Shown here in pieces: positions 17,501-24,724 of a stretch of DNA of 64,000 nt (positions are counted from its first letter, which is position 1; every line of letters starts with the position of its first letter). Origin of the DNA: TH-plancto1 sp043777375 (GTDB lineage Bacteria > Planctomycetota > Planctomycetia > Planctomycetales > Planctomycetaceae); NCBI GenBank assembly GCA_043777375.1, contig JAYWHX010000196.1, forward strand, positions 16,998 through 80,997, written 5' to 3'. The notes below the pieces were generated by a model. It had not been told where the DNA came from and made no database searches. It worked only from the letters and a program-made list of their open reading frames with translations. The translations under genes and the position numbers were made by a program.

Positions 17501-17998
17501 CTGCTCTATCCCTCGGTCCGGATCACGTTGCAGATATTGAATGCCATTCCCACGGCGTTTATTGGTGGGGTTCTGGCGCTGGTGTTGTCGAACCAATCGC
17601 TGACGGTGGCCAGCATGGTGGGCTTTGTCTCTCTGGGGGGCATTGCCGTTCGCAACGGAATTCTGCTCGTCACGCACTACTTCCATCTGATGAAGGAAGA
17701 AGGAGAAGCCTTCACCGAAGCGATGGTCTTGCGAGGCAGTCTCGAACGATTATCGCCGGTTTTGATGACGGCCCTGACGGCAGGCATCGGACTGATTCCT
17801 CTGGTCGTGAACGGCAAGAAACCGGGTCTGGAGATTCTCTACCCGGTGGCCACTGTCATCCTGGGAGGACTCATTACCTCCAGTTTCTGTGAGTTCTTGA
17901 TCCACCCAGGACTGTTCTGGAAGTTTTCCGGCAAGGATGCCGAACGACTCGTTCGCAGTGAAGGTTCCGATGAGGACATTCTGCGAACCCATGCGTAA
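14570..17998 (+). CDS. Heavy-metal efflux RND pump (CzcA/CusA family)
   Basis: 1142 residues, slightly longer than typical CzcA (about 1050). The N-terminus (TLPIDVFPDLDRPRVVIL, CPGLSPEEIETQITYPIETAL) and the twelve-helix RND layout are clear. The fourth-helix signature reads AVAMGELVDDAIVDVENIFR, where Czc-type Zn/Co pumps carry DGAVVVVEN and Cus-type Cu/Ag pumps DAAIVMIEN; substrate is therefore not assigned. Residues about 143-210 are an unusual insert in the first periplasmic porter region. The protein exports metal cations by proton antiport together with the neighbouring adaptor and channel. Confidence 0.9.
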   Translation: MLNAVIRIALTHRTLVLAACLFVLIYGGYLSTTLPIDVFPDLDRPRVVILTECPGLSPEEIETQITYPIETALLGAAGVEAVRSQSSQGMNVIYVEFSWTTEIRYARQVVAERLAVVTVPPGVRPQMTPPASIMGQILHVGIRRRNGPQGGDLAIIDSSSWLAERTGTGDNRALTVWNPRQRNELKSWERVNVEGVTWDAGEAKHSAAFAIDGKKYDVSFDTPLEARMDLRTTANWVIRPRLLKLPGIAEVILLGGDVKQYQVLVDPDKLQEYNVALQEVETAITSNNLNASGGFLEEGQSERPVRVIGRLGPNPAKVISDLEQVVVKVNADRSVLLGSVAEIVEGPAPKRGDGSIDGHPGVVITIVKQPHADTRMLTEEVKTAMREAEAALPADVVVETNLFQLKSFIDRGIYYVEEALVIGAVLVVIVLFLFLLNLRTTFITLTAIPLSLVITTLVFRIISKLTGQELSINVMTLGGIAVAMGELVDDAIVDVENIFRRLGENAVAAAPKPALLVVYEASKEIRSAIVFGTAVVILAFLPLFALSGVEGRLFAPLGIAYIVSILASLVVSLTVTPVLSYYLLAGSVTAHNHGDSWFLKALKWCAGIMIRFSMRNAMSLLLLTWLCVGLSVWQLTRLGADFLPKFDEGSVQINVALPGGSSLKASNEASALIDARLMTMQQTPQRLDGAIQHFARRTGRAELDEHAQPVNVGEYILTMNPDSGIDRDDFLRDLLLDLRTNVPGVEIEAEQPLSHLISHMLSGVNAQVAIKIFGDDLDKLRELSGQVRDAIVTVRGVTPPIIDPQERVNELHVVLRADDLAFHGLSREFVADFVQTALKGEAVSTVIEGQRRFDLVIKLKESIRSDAYRLGELRLELPGSRGQIRLKEVADFPTSASGPNLVNRENVRRRQTIRCNVTDRDLESAITEIEQRVRAQVLMPPGYFVEFGGQFEAQRSATRLITVLAGVSLAGIFLVLMLLYPSVRITLQILNAIPTAFIGGVLALVLSNQSLTVASMVGFVSLGGIAVRNGILLVTHYFHLMKEEGEAFTEAMVLRGSLERLSPVLMTALTAGIGLIPLVVNGKKPGLEILYPVATVILGGLITSSFCEFLIHPGLFWKFSGKDAERLVRSEGSDEDILRTHA

Positions 17999-18050
17999 CC
18001 GTGCAGGATGCAAACACTCTGTTTCTCTCTCTCGAAAAAGGACGTGCAAG

Positions 18051-18560
18051 ATGAAGTTCGCAAACACACTGAGCATGGGGTTGATGCTCGCCACTCTGGC
18101 GATCGGATGTAACCCGCCAGCCAGCGAGCCTAAGGCCCCCACCGCTCCCACCGCTCCCACCACTCCCGCCCCAGCGGCCCCAGCAACTGCCGAACATGCT
18201 CCCCACGGTGCTGGCCCCAACGGTGGAGTGGTCTTTGACCTGGGTAAGTACCATGCAGAATTCACGGTCGATCACCCCGCGAAGGAATGCACTGTGCTGT
18301 TCGTGACGGGCGACGCTGCCGACGCTAAACCGCTCCCGGTCGCGGCCAAGGAGTTCACGCTGTCGATCAAGGAAACCAAGACCGCTGACGGGACGGTCGT
18401 CGCACCGATGACCATCACGCTGCTACCCAAGGACGAACAGGACGGCAAGGCCGCGAAGTTCGTCGGCACTGACCCGGGGATTGGCAATGTGGCTGACTTC
18501 GCGGGGACCGTTCTCGGCGAGATCGATGGCAAGCCATCGCAGGGAGAGTTCGAAGAGTAG
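18051..18560 (+). CDS. Lipoprotein associated with metal efflux
   Basis: 169 residues from ATG 18051; the lipobox LAIGC follows a short hydrophobic signal (LSMGLMLATLAIGCNPP). A Pro/Ala/Thr linker leads to a compact domain starting HGAGPNGGVVFDLGKYHAEF, which resembles the small HGG domains that occur next to or inside CzcB-like adaptors. It ends with GTDPGIGNVADFAGTV. Placed 52 bases after the pump gene and before a strong hairpin, it is probably the last gene of the efflux operon. A periplasmic metal-sensing or adaptor role is inference. Confidence 0.75.
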   Translation: MKFANTLSMGLMLATLAIGCNPPASEPKAPTAPTAPTTPAPAAPATAEHAPHGAGPNGGVVFDLGKYHAEFTVDHPAKECTVLFVTGDAADAKPLPVAAKEFTLSIKETKTADGTVVAPMTITLLPKDEQDGKAAKFVGTDPGIGNVADFAGTVLGEIDGKPSQGEFEE

Positions 18561-18592
18561 CCGGTCGAACTCTGCGGACGACGATGAGAATT

Positions 18593-18622
18593 GATCACCG
18601 CCAGCACTTGCTGGCGGTGATC
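18593..18622 (+). terminator. Strong terminator-type hairpin after the efflux operon
   Basis: Perfect 14-base inverted repeat, arms GATCACCGCCAGCA and TGCTGGCGGTGATC with a 2-base gap, 32 bases after the lipoprotein stop. The following CTTCTCTG is pyrimidine-rich but not a pure T-run. Confidence 0.75.
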
Positions 18623-18683
18623 CTTCTCTGCGGGTGACTTCCCGGAAGAACCTCACGGCCACCAGCCCCAGTAAGCGACCGAC

Positions 18684-19070
18684 ATGCTCACGACTATCGT
18701 CAAAACGTTCATCTCGGCGGCAGTCATCGTGGCTGTCTCTGAGATTTCGTCACGCTATCCCCGGCTCGGCGGCCTGTTGCTGACACTCCCCATCGTCAGC
18801 ATCCTGGCATTCATCATGACCTGGACGAAGCAGGGCGAGATGGGCACCATCACTTCTCTGGCCCGCGAAACTCTGATCCTCGTCCCGCTCGGGTTGCCGT
18901 TCTTTATTCCCTTCGCGATTGCGAACCGAACCGGTCTCTCGTTCTGGCCTTCGTTCGCACTGGGAGTGCTATTGGCATCCCTGACAATCGGAGCTTGGTT
19001 TCAATGGGGACCGAGTCTCTCGGCAGCCGCCGTCTCGGAAGCATCGAATGAATCAGCCTCGGCTCGGTGA
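18684..19070 (+). CDS. DUF3147-type small integral membrane protein
   Basis: 128 residues with about four membrane helices. AVSEISSRYPRLGGLLLTLP followed by SILAFIMTWTKQGE is characteristic of the DUF3147 group, whose function is unknown. The short C-terminal tail is Ser/Ala-rich. The gene stands alone between the efflux terminator and the chromate operon, 118 bases from the latter. It may belong to the metal or oxyanion region, but nothing in the sequence shows a substrate. Confidence 0.75.
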   Translation: MLTTIVKTFISAAVIVAVSEISSRYPRLGGLLLTLPIVSILAFIMTWTKQGEMGTITSLARETLILVPLGLPFFIPFAIANRTGLSFWPSFALGVLLASLTIGAWFQWGPSLSAAAVSEASNESASAR

Positions 19071-19152
19071 TACTTCATCGATTTCAGGCAGTTACGGACT
19101 CTGAACTCACTCAGGCTGTGCAGATTCATGGGGAGTCGCTATCCTGCGGAAA

Positions 19153-19166
19153 GTAACCACGGTTAC
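19153..19166. promoter_or_regulatory. Palindrome upstream of chrA
   Basis: GTAACC-AC-GGTTAC, a perfect 6-base inverted repeat, 22 bases ahead of the chrA start codon and just before its AGGAG site. This position suits an operator that blocks transcription or translation initiation of the chromate genes. Confidence 0.4.
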
Positions 19167-19188
19167 ATTTCCCCAGGAGCATCCGTTC

Positions 19189-20424
19189 GTGGCAAACGCA
19201 GACACTTCTCTTGTCGAGACTCCCGTGATCGCTCCGGCCTACTCGCTGACGGAGTTGGTCCGCTACTTCCTGCAACTCGGGGCCATTGGCTTTGGCGGAC
19301 CGGTCGCCCTGGTGGGCTACATGCACCGGGATCTGGTCGAACGCCGGAAATGGATCACGGAGGCGGAGTACAAAGAGGGGCTGACGCTGGCCCAGCTGAT
19401 GCCGGGACCACTCGCAGCCCAATTGGCGATCTACCTCGGCTATGTTCACTACGGAGTCCTGGGAGCCACGCTCATTGGCGTGGCGTTCGTGATCCCCTCA
19501 TTTCTGATGGTCTTGGCCTTGGGTTGGGCCTACGTGGCGTTTGGCGGAATCAGCTGGATGCAAGCCGTGTTCTACGGCGTGGGAGCGAGTGTGATCGGGA
19601 TCATCTCGATCAGTGCGTACAAACTGACCCTGAAGACGATTGGCCAGAACGGACTGCTGTGGGCGATCTATTTGATCAGCGCTGCGGCGACGATCGTGAC
19701 CGAGACGGAGAACGTGCTGTTCTTCCTCGGAGCAGGACTGATCGTGTGGGCTGTTCGCACAACTCCCTGGAAGCGATCGGCAACGACCGCTTCCGGTTTT
19801 GCTTTACCCGCCTTGGCAGTGATACCGGCAGCGAAGGCGACATTGAGCGAACTGCTCACTCAGATTGCGATGTTCTTCACCAAGGCTGGTGCGTTCGTGT
19901 TCGGGAGTGGACTGGCCATTATCCCCTTCTTGTACGGCGGAGTGGTGAAAGAGTACGGCTGGCTGAATGATCAAGAGTTTCTGGATGCGGTCGCGGTGGC
20001 GATGATTACACCGGGGCCGGTTGTCATCACAGTGGGATTCATCGGATACATCGTGACTGGTCGTGGGACTGATTTCTGGACCGGCTTCGCGGGTGCCTCT
20101 GTGGCGGCCTTGGCCACATTTCTTCCTTGCTATCTATTCACCGTCATCCCAGCCCCCTACTTTAAGAAGCATGGCCAGCGACCGGGCATCATCGCCTTTG
20201 TCGATGGCGTGACCGCAGCTGCTGTGGGAGCGATCGCGGGAGCCTGTGTGGTCCTGGGTAGACGGACCATATTTGAAAGCGGCTGGACCCCAGAGATTCC
20301 CAAGGTGGTGATCCTATTGGTGACGATCGGTTTGCTGCTGAAGTTCAAAAAACTCCCCGAGCCGATCGTCGTATTGGGCGCAGCCCTGATTGGTCTGCTC
20401 ATTTTCCCGTTCGTCCGTTCATGA
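19189..20424 (+). CDS. chrA: Chromate transporter ChrA (CHR family, two-domain)
   Basis: 411 residues from GTG 19189, with AGGAG about nine bases upstream. Two homologous CHR halves are visible: AIGFGGPVALVGYMHRDLVE with LAQLMPGPLAAQLAIYLGY in the first, and AFVFGSGLAIIPFLYGGVV with AMITPGPVVITVGFIGY in the second. About ten membrane helices. The protein exports chromate (CrO4 2-) across the inner membrane using membrane potential. Its stop overlaps the start of the next gene (ATGA), so it heads a translationally coupled operon with three ChrB-type genes. Confidence 0.92.
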   Translation: MANADTSLVETPVIAPAYSLTELVRYFLQLGAIGFGGPVALVGYMHRDLVERRKWITEAEYKEGLTLAQLMPGPLAAQLAIYLGYVHYGVLGATLIGVAFVIPSFLMVLALGWAYVAFGGISWMQAVFYGVGASVIGIISISAYKLTLKTIGQNGLLWAIYLISAAATIVTETENVLFFLGAGLIVWAVRTTPWKRSATTASGFALPALAVIPAAKATLSELLTQIAMFFTKAGAFVFGSGLAIIPFLYGGVVKEYGWLNDQEFLDAVAVAMITPGPVVITVGFIGYIVTGRGTDFWTGFAGASVAALATFLPCYLFTVIPAPYFKKHGQRPGIIAFVDGVTAAAVGAIAGACVVLGRRTIFESGWTPEIPKVVILLVTIGLLLKFKKLPEPIVVLGAALIGLLIFPFVRS

Positions 20425-20873
20425 CTGGGGAGCGAACCGTGATGCCCTGGTTGCTTCTCGTTTATCGAATTCCTCGCGAGCCAGCGGCAGGGAGAGTCTT
20501 CGTTTGGCGAAAGCTGAAGCAGCTCGGGGCGATTGCCCTTCAGGATGCGATCTGGGTTTTGCCGCGAACCTCCCGCACTCAAGAGCTGTTCCAATGGCTG
20601 GCCGCTGAAATCACCGAACTGCAAGGCGAGGCCACGCTCTGGGAGGCAGATCAACTGTACGCCACCAACGAAGAGGCCATCCGGCGTCAGTTTGAGGAAC
20701 CAGTGGAAACTGAATACCGGGAAATCCTGGCAGCCTTGAAGAAGAAGGACCGCGACCTGTCAGCACTCTCTCAACGATTTCAGGACGCCAGTCTGAGAGA
20801 CTACTTCGCGTGTGAACTGGGACCGAAGGTGAGAGAGAAACTGCTCGCGACCGGGGGAGGGAACGCAACATGA
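20421..20873 (+). CDS. ChrB N-terminal-domain protein, chromate resistance
   Basis: 150 residues corresponding to the N-terminal half of ChrB: PWLLLVYRIPREPAAGRVFV, then LGAIALQDAIWVLPRT and a Glu/Arg-rich helix. In classic operons ChrB (about 320 residues) joins this region to a C-terminal chromate-resistance domain and acts as chromate-sensing regulator. Here the protein stops before that domain and the next gene begins on the overlapping ATGA. So the ChrB functions are split over separate chains. DNA binding is assumed from the family. Confidence 0.8.
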   Translation: MTGERTVMPWLLLVYRIPREPAAGRVFVWRKLKQLGAIALQDAIWVLPRTSRTQELFQWLAAEITELQGEATLWEADQLYATNEEAIRRQFEEPVETEYREILAALKKKDRDLSALSQRFQDASLRDYFACELGPKVREKLLATGGGNAT

Positions 20874-21295
20874 AATGGGTGACTTGGGAGAACGTCGGTG
20901 TTGATCGCATGGGCTGTGTTTGGCTGATTCTGCGTGAGGTCGATCCACAGGCAGAGTTCCAATTCGTGCCTCGCGGGAGTTCACTTCCCACGGACGCAGA
21001 GCCGTTTGATGTTCCCGGTGTGCGATTCTCGCATCACGGCGGACACTGTTCGTTTCATGCACTCGTCGAATATTACAAGCTGACTGATCCCATTCTGCAC
21101 CGGATCGCACGGATCATCGACGAGGCGGACACGGTGCAGTCAGTTCGTGTTGAGCCCGCAGCTGCTGGACTGGATCTGATTTGTGAGGGACTGCGACTGA
21201 CCAGCCCTGACGATCATGTCGCCATCGAGAGTGGCCGAGTCGTCTACGACGCACTATATGCTCGCTTGTCTCAAAACTCTGGAGAACTCCCATGA
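20870..21295 (+). CDS. ChrB C-terminal-type chromate resistance protein, copy 1
   Basis: 141 residues of the chromate-resistance (ChrB C-terminal) type: MKWVTWENVGVDRMGCVWLI, later FDVPGVRFSHHGGHCSFHAL and DPILHRIARIIDEAD. The Cys and the HHGGHCSF cluster are candidate ligands. Starts by ATGA overlap with the preceding gene and is followed by a second copy through another ATGA. The two copies share the MKW.T.E start, the D-V-x-G-V, C-S-F and Y-D-A-L-Y motifs but are clearly diverged, so the duplication is old. Confidence 0.8.
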   Translation: MKWVTWENVGVDRMGCVWLILREVDPQAEFQFVPRGSSLPTDAEPFDVPGVRFSHHGGHCSFHALVEYYKLTDPILHRIARIIDEADTVQSVRVEPAAAGLDLICEGLRLTSPDDHVAIESGRVVYDALYARLSQNSGELP

Positions 21296-21753
21296 AGTGG
21301 ATCACTCGCGAACGTCCCAAAATCGATCGTGTCGCCTGCCCCTGGTTGATTGCGAAGTTCATCGACCAGTCACCAGAGTTCCTGTTCGTACCAGCGGATC
21401 AGGTTCACACTCAGGCGGCTGCGACCGGAGCCATCCCCTACGATGTGGCGGGGGTCGAGCTGACGCATGATGGCCCACTGTGCAGCTTCGATAAGTTCCT
21501 GAAGAAGTACACCCTCACTGATCCGTCACTGCTCGATCTGGCAGTGATTGTCAGAGGTGCAGATACCGACCGACTTGATCTCGCTCCGCAGTGTGCAGGA
21601 CTGCTCGCGATCTCACTTGGACTGTCGCACAACTTCAGTCACGACCACGAACAACTGAAACATGGCTTTGTGATGTACGACGCGCTCTACTCGTGGCTGC
21701 AACATGCCCGAGGCGAGAAGCACGACTGGAATCCCCAACGACGCAGCCAGTAA
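21292..21753 (+). CDS. ChrB C-terminal-type chromate resistance protein, copy 2
   Basis: 153 residues, paralogous to the preceding gene and closer to the usual family consensus: ITRERPKIDRVACPWLIAKF, IPYDVAGVELTHDGPLCSF, and DPSLLDLAVIVRGADTDR. ACPW and PLCSF supply conserved cysteines. Begins on the ATGA overlap at 21292, so it is translated with the rest of the chr operon. Family members are linked to chromate sensing or resistance; which of the two copies carries that role here cannot be seen. Confidence 0.85.
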   Translation: MKWITRERPKIDRVACPWLIAKFIDQSPEFLFVPADQVHTQAAATGAIPYDVAGVELTHDGPLCSFDKFLKKYTLTDPSLLDLAVIVRGADTDRLDLAPQCAGLLAISLGLSHNFSHDHEQLKHGFVMYDALYSWLQHARGEKHDWNPQRRSQ

Positions 21754-21787
21754 CTGCGCCGGATCAAGTGTTTGCAAGGAGTCTGCG

Positions 21788-22489
21788 ATGAGTACTGTCA
21801 ACCGACGACATTTTATGTTCGCATCCTCGGGAGCAGTGGCAGGAGCGATCGTCGTTCCCGGTCTGCTGGAAGCCGACGAGACGACACCGGGCCAATTCGC
21901 TCAGAGCGGCTGGGCGACTGGCCAGCCGAAGCCACTCAAACACAAGGAGATTCCCTGCTTTCTCAGTGCGGCACAGATCGCACCGCACCATACCGCACAC
22001 TACGGAGGGGCACTCAAGGCAGTCCTTGCGGCGGACGCCAAGCTCGAAGAGTCGACCAAGTCGGGCACAGCGGTCGATCCCGCAGCCTTTGCCCATCTCA
22101 AGCGGACCATTAACAGCCGGGGGAACAGTGTCATTCTCCATGAGTTCTACTTCGACGGTCTGTCACCGAAAGCCGCCGATCCGCATCCCGAATTGCGAGC
22201 CGCGATTGAGCAGCGGTTCGGCTCGATGGAAAAATGGTCAGCCGATTTCATCGCTTCTGCCAAGGAAGCTGCGGGCTGGACGATGCTTGTGAAGCATCCG
22301 GTGAACGGCAAGCTCTACAACGTGGTCAGTGACGAACACGCGATGGGCGTACTGTGGATGGCCGCTCCGCTCATCGTGATCGACACCTATGAACACGCCT
22401 TCTACATCGACTATCAGAACCGCAAGGCCGAATACATCGAGAAGTTCATGTCCCACATCGATTGGGAAACCGCGAACCGTCGTGGGTGA
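21788..22489 (+). CDS. Tat-exported Fe/Mn superoxide dismutase
   Basis: 233 residues from ATG 21788, with AAGGA upstream. An N-terminal twin-arginine signal (NRRHFMFASSGAVAGA) is followed by an iron/manganese superoxide dismutase: first-helix His in HHTAHYGGALKAV, SVILHEFYFDGLSP, AAGWTMLVKHPV and the signature IDTYEHAFYIDYQNRKAEYI with Asp and His metal ligands. It converts superoxide to peroxide outside the cytoplasm. It follows the chr genes by 34 bases; Cr(VI) redox cycling makes superoxide, so shared expression would make sense. The usual D-x-W-E-H motif is D-T-Y-E-H here. Confidence 0.88.
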   Translation: MSTVNRRHFMFASSGAVAGAIVVPGLLEADETTPGQFAQSGWATGQPKPLKHKEIPCFLSAAQIAPHHTAHYGGALKAVLAADAKLEESTKSGTAVDPAAFAHLKRTINSRGNSVILHEFYFDGLSPKAADPHPELRAAIEQRFGSMEKWSADFIASAKEAAGWTMLVKHPVNGKLYNVVSDEHAMGVLWMAAPLIVIDTYEHAFYIDYQNRKAEYIEKFMSHIDWETANRRG

Positions 22490-22680
22490 TCTCCTTTCTA
22501 CCGATTCACATGACACTTGTGAAGATCGGCGGCGGCAAGAGACGGAGGCGGCTTTAGGGACGGAAGTGTCTACTTCGTTGAACTCAATGGTCGGGCTGCC
22601 CCGCATTATATGGCGTAGACGACCTCAGCCATCCGCCCTGAATGGCCTGGACACGATTGACAACTGTGGCAAAGTACGTC

Positions 22681-23220
22681 TCATTGTGGTAACGTATAGT
22701 AACCCGCTCTTGCAGATCCAACAAACCGCAATAGACCTTCACCTTTCATGGCAGAAAGATCTCTTTTTGCTGTAGTGGACGAGCAGCCGAAACGGTCGAT
22801 GAGGTGTCGAATCTGGAGTTGGATGCCCTGTTTCAATTGCGAGAGCGCCCAACCCTGGCGTTCGTTCAGATCGCTGGCCAGTAACTTGTCTGAGGCGGCC
22901 TGTTCTTCCCGCTCGGCGACTTCTGTTTCGGCGAGGGCATTGCTGTCGTGCATAGAGACACTGGTTCCAGATTCGATAGTGATCCACTCCTGCAACCGAT
23001 ACCCCGGACCGCCGCTGGCGATGATCGAGGTTCGTTCGCAGGTGATGTTGGCTTCTTCCAAAAGCCTCTGGGCGACTTTGTTGCGGAACTCCAGCACTTG
23101 GCTGGCGATGCCGTTTTGGCCGCAGTCGGAACCGAGGCGCTCCATCAGATCGGAACCGGCGTAGGCGACGAAATGGCCGTTGGGGCGATTCTCGGACAGC
23201 AGCGTCAGAATCTGGTGCAT
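22681..23220 (-). pseudogene. Headless copy of the response regulator at 26051-27160 (C-terminal DNA-binding half)
   Basis: The 179-residue frame matches residues about 180-355 of the intact regulator but lacks the receiver domain. It starts MHQILTLLSENRPNG and ends GSARAGYYTLPQ. The 240 bases at 22983-23222 align without gaps to 26389-26628 at about 90% identity; the match stops abruptly after the CATCA at 23222. An AGGGG seven bases before the ATG could allow expression as a stand-alone two-HTH protein, so it is either a remnant or a truncated regulator. It lies downstream of the methyltransferase gene on the same strand. Confidence 0.7.
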
Positions 23221-23222
23221 CA

Positions 23223-23668
23223 GCTGTCCCCTGTGCGATCAAACTGTGCGAGGCGTACTGGGAGATTGCAGCAAAGCAGCGAACTGGCCGCAATGAGCAC
23301 ACTCGCCGCTTTGCGGCAGACCTGATTTGGCAATGTGCCTGGGATGTCATCGATGACATCCTTCTGATCGCGGAAATGCATGCTCGCTTGACCGCAAAGC
23401 ATTAAGTCGGCACGAAAGGCAACATGATCAACCCCGATCATACTCTCGAATGGACGGCCAAGGCCAGCCGGTTGGCGAGCCAGATTCACCGTGCATTCGG
23501 AGAGAGGATTTGACTGAGCATGCACAGTACATCAACCTGCCCCAATGCCCTCGATGCGACTGTCGCGCCGAGGGCTTTTCCGTTGCGCAGGACGGGCTCA
23601 TGAACAGACGCGGCGATCGGACCACCTTGGCTGCCAGCAGCCAATCGAATCGTCCAACGTCTTCCAGT
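23223..23668. other. Non-coding stretch between regulator fragment and methyltransferase
   Basis: About 445 bases with no convincing gene, RNA or repeat. Short open frames on the - strand lack coding character. It begins exactly where similarity to the intact regulator gene ends, so it may be debris from the event that brought in the restriction-modification pair. Confidence 0.5.
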
Positions 23669-24652
23669 TCAATCGGGAAACCGAAACTTGCTCGCTTCGA
23701 GGTATTCTTCTCTGAGATCCATCGCGATCCATCGGCGGTTGAGCCTCTCTGCCACTGCGCCAGATGTGTTCGAACCGGCGAATGGGTCAACCACGAGGTC
23801 GCCAGATTCGGTGAGAAGGTTGATGAAAAACTCCGGAAGCGCTGCGGGGAAGCGAGCCGGGTGAATCTTGATCCCCGCTTCCTTGCATCTGACAGTGTAT
23901 TGGTCGTTCGCCGAGTTGTTGCCAAACTTGAGGACATCTTCCGGTGTCGTATCGTTCTCGACCAAATTTGAAGGAATTGAACCGCCAGCGTCGATCTTGT
24001 CGAAACCTGCTCGAATCACATGGCCTGAAGGTCGGACGGTCTCACGAACCTTTCGCGCGTTGAGCCGGAGCATGTCCTTGCTGTAGGGCTTCAATACATT
24101 GAGATTCGAAGCCTTAGGCCATTCCGTTTTGCTCAGCCACCAGATGTACTCGACGGAATCCTTAACGCGAATCCTACGCACCGTCACCCACTCGGCCGGA
24201 GCGGGCATCTTCGCAGGGTTGTACCAGAACAGTTCTTGAGCGAGATGAAGCCCGATCTGTTCGACGAGCGCGACCAACAACTTGAAGTGGTAGATCGATC
24301 GTGTGGGAGCCCCCTTGTTGTAGCTCCCGCCGATATTCAGCACAAAACTTCCGTCATCGGTCAGAACACGGCGAATCTCCGTAGCGAACGGAAGAAACCA
24401 GTCAACATACTCGTGCTTTTCAGCGTTTCCGTATTCCTTTTTGAAGTGCAATGCATACGGTGGCGATGTCACGACCAGATTGACGCTGCCGGTCGGAATC
24501 TTCTTCAGCAATTCGAGGGAATCACCAGCAAACGCGGCTCCCAGCTCGGTTGTGTAGAAGGGATCGACATCGAGAATTGCAGGTGGTATCGAATCCGCGT
24601 TGAACAGCAGCTTCGATTGGCGACGGGCGGAGGTCTTTGATTTCGTGGGCAT
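23669..24652 (-). CDS. Type II DNA N4-cytosine methyltransferase (beta class, PvuII-like)
   Basis: 327 residues from ATG 24652, chosen for its GGAG seven bases upstream; a GTG at 24709 is the alternative. Catalytic motif IV TSPPY (residues 62-66) comes before SAM motif I DPFAGSNTSG (from 289), the beta-class order. TSPPYALHFKKEYGN, SYNKGAPTRSIYHF and WPKASNLNVL closely resemble the M.PvuII group of N4-cytosine methyltransferases as I recall them. It would protect the host by methylating the nuclease site. The specificity cannot be read from sequence. The nuclease gene lies 72 bases upstream on the same strand. Confidence 0.85.
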   Translation of the reverse strand: MPTKSKTSARRQSKLLFNADSIPPAILDVDPFYTTELGAAFAGDSLELLKKIPTGSVNLVVTSPPYALHFKKEYGNAEKHEYVDWFLPFATEIRRVLTDDGSFVLNIGGSYNKGAPTRSIYHFKLLVALVEQIGLHLAQELFWYNPAKMPAPAEWVTVRRIRVKDSVEYIWWLSKTEWPKASNLNVLKPYSKDMLRLNARKVRETVRPSGHVIRAGFDKIDAGGSIPSNLVENDTTPEDVLKFGNNSANDQYTVRCKEAGIKIHPARFPAALPEFFINLLTESGDLVVDPFAGSNTSGAVAERLNRRWIAMDLREEYLEASKFRFPD

Positions 24653-24724
24653 TTTGTTCTCCAGGAGGCGATCGAGATTTGTGAACGGCCTGAGATCAGG
24701 CGCGATCACTCCCGCAACGTCAAG

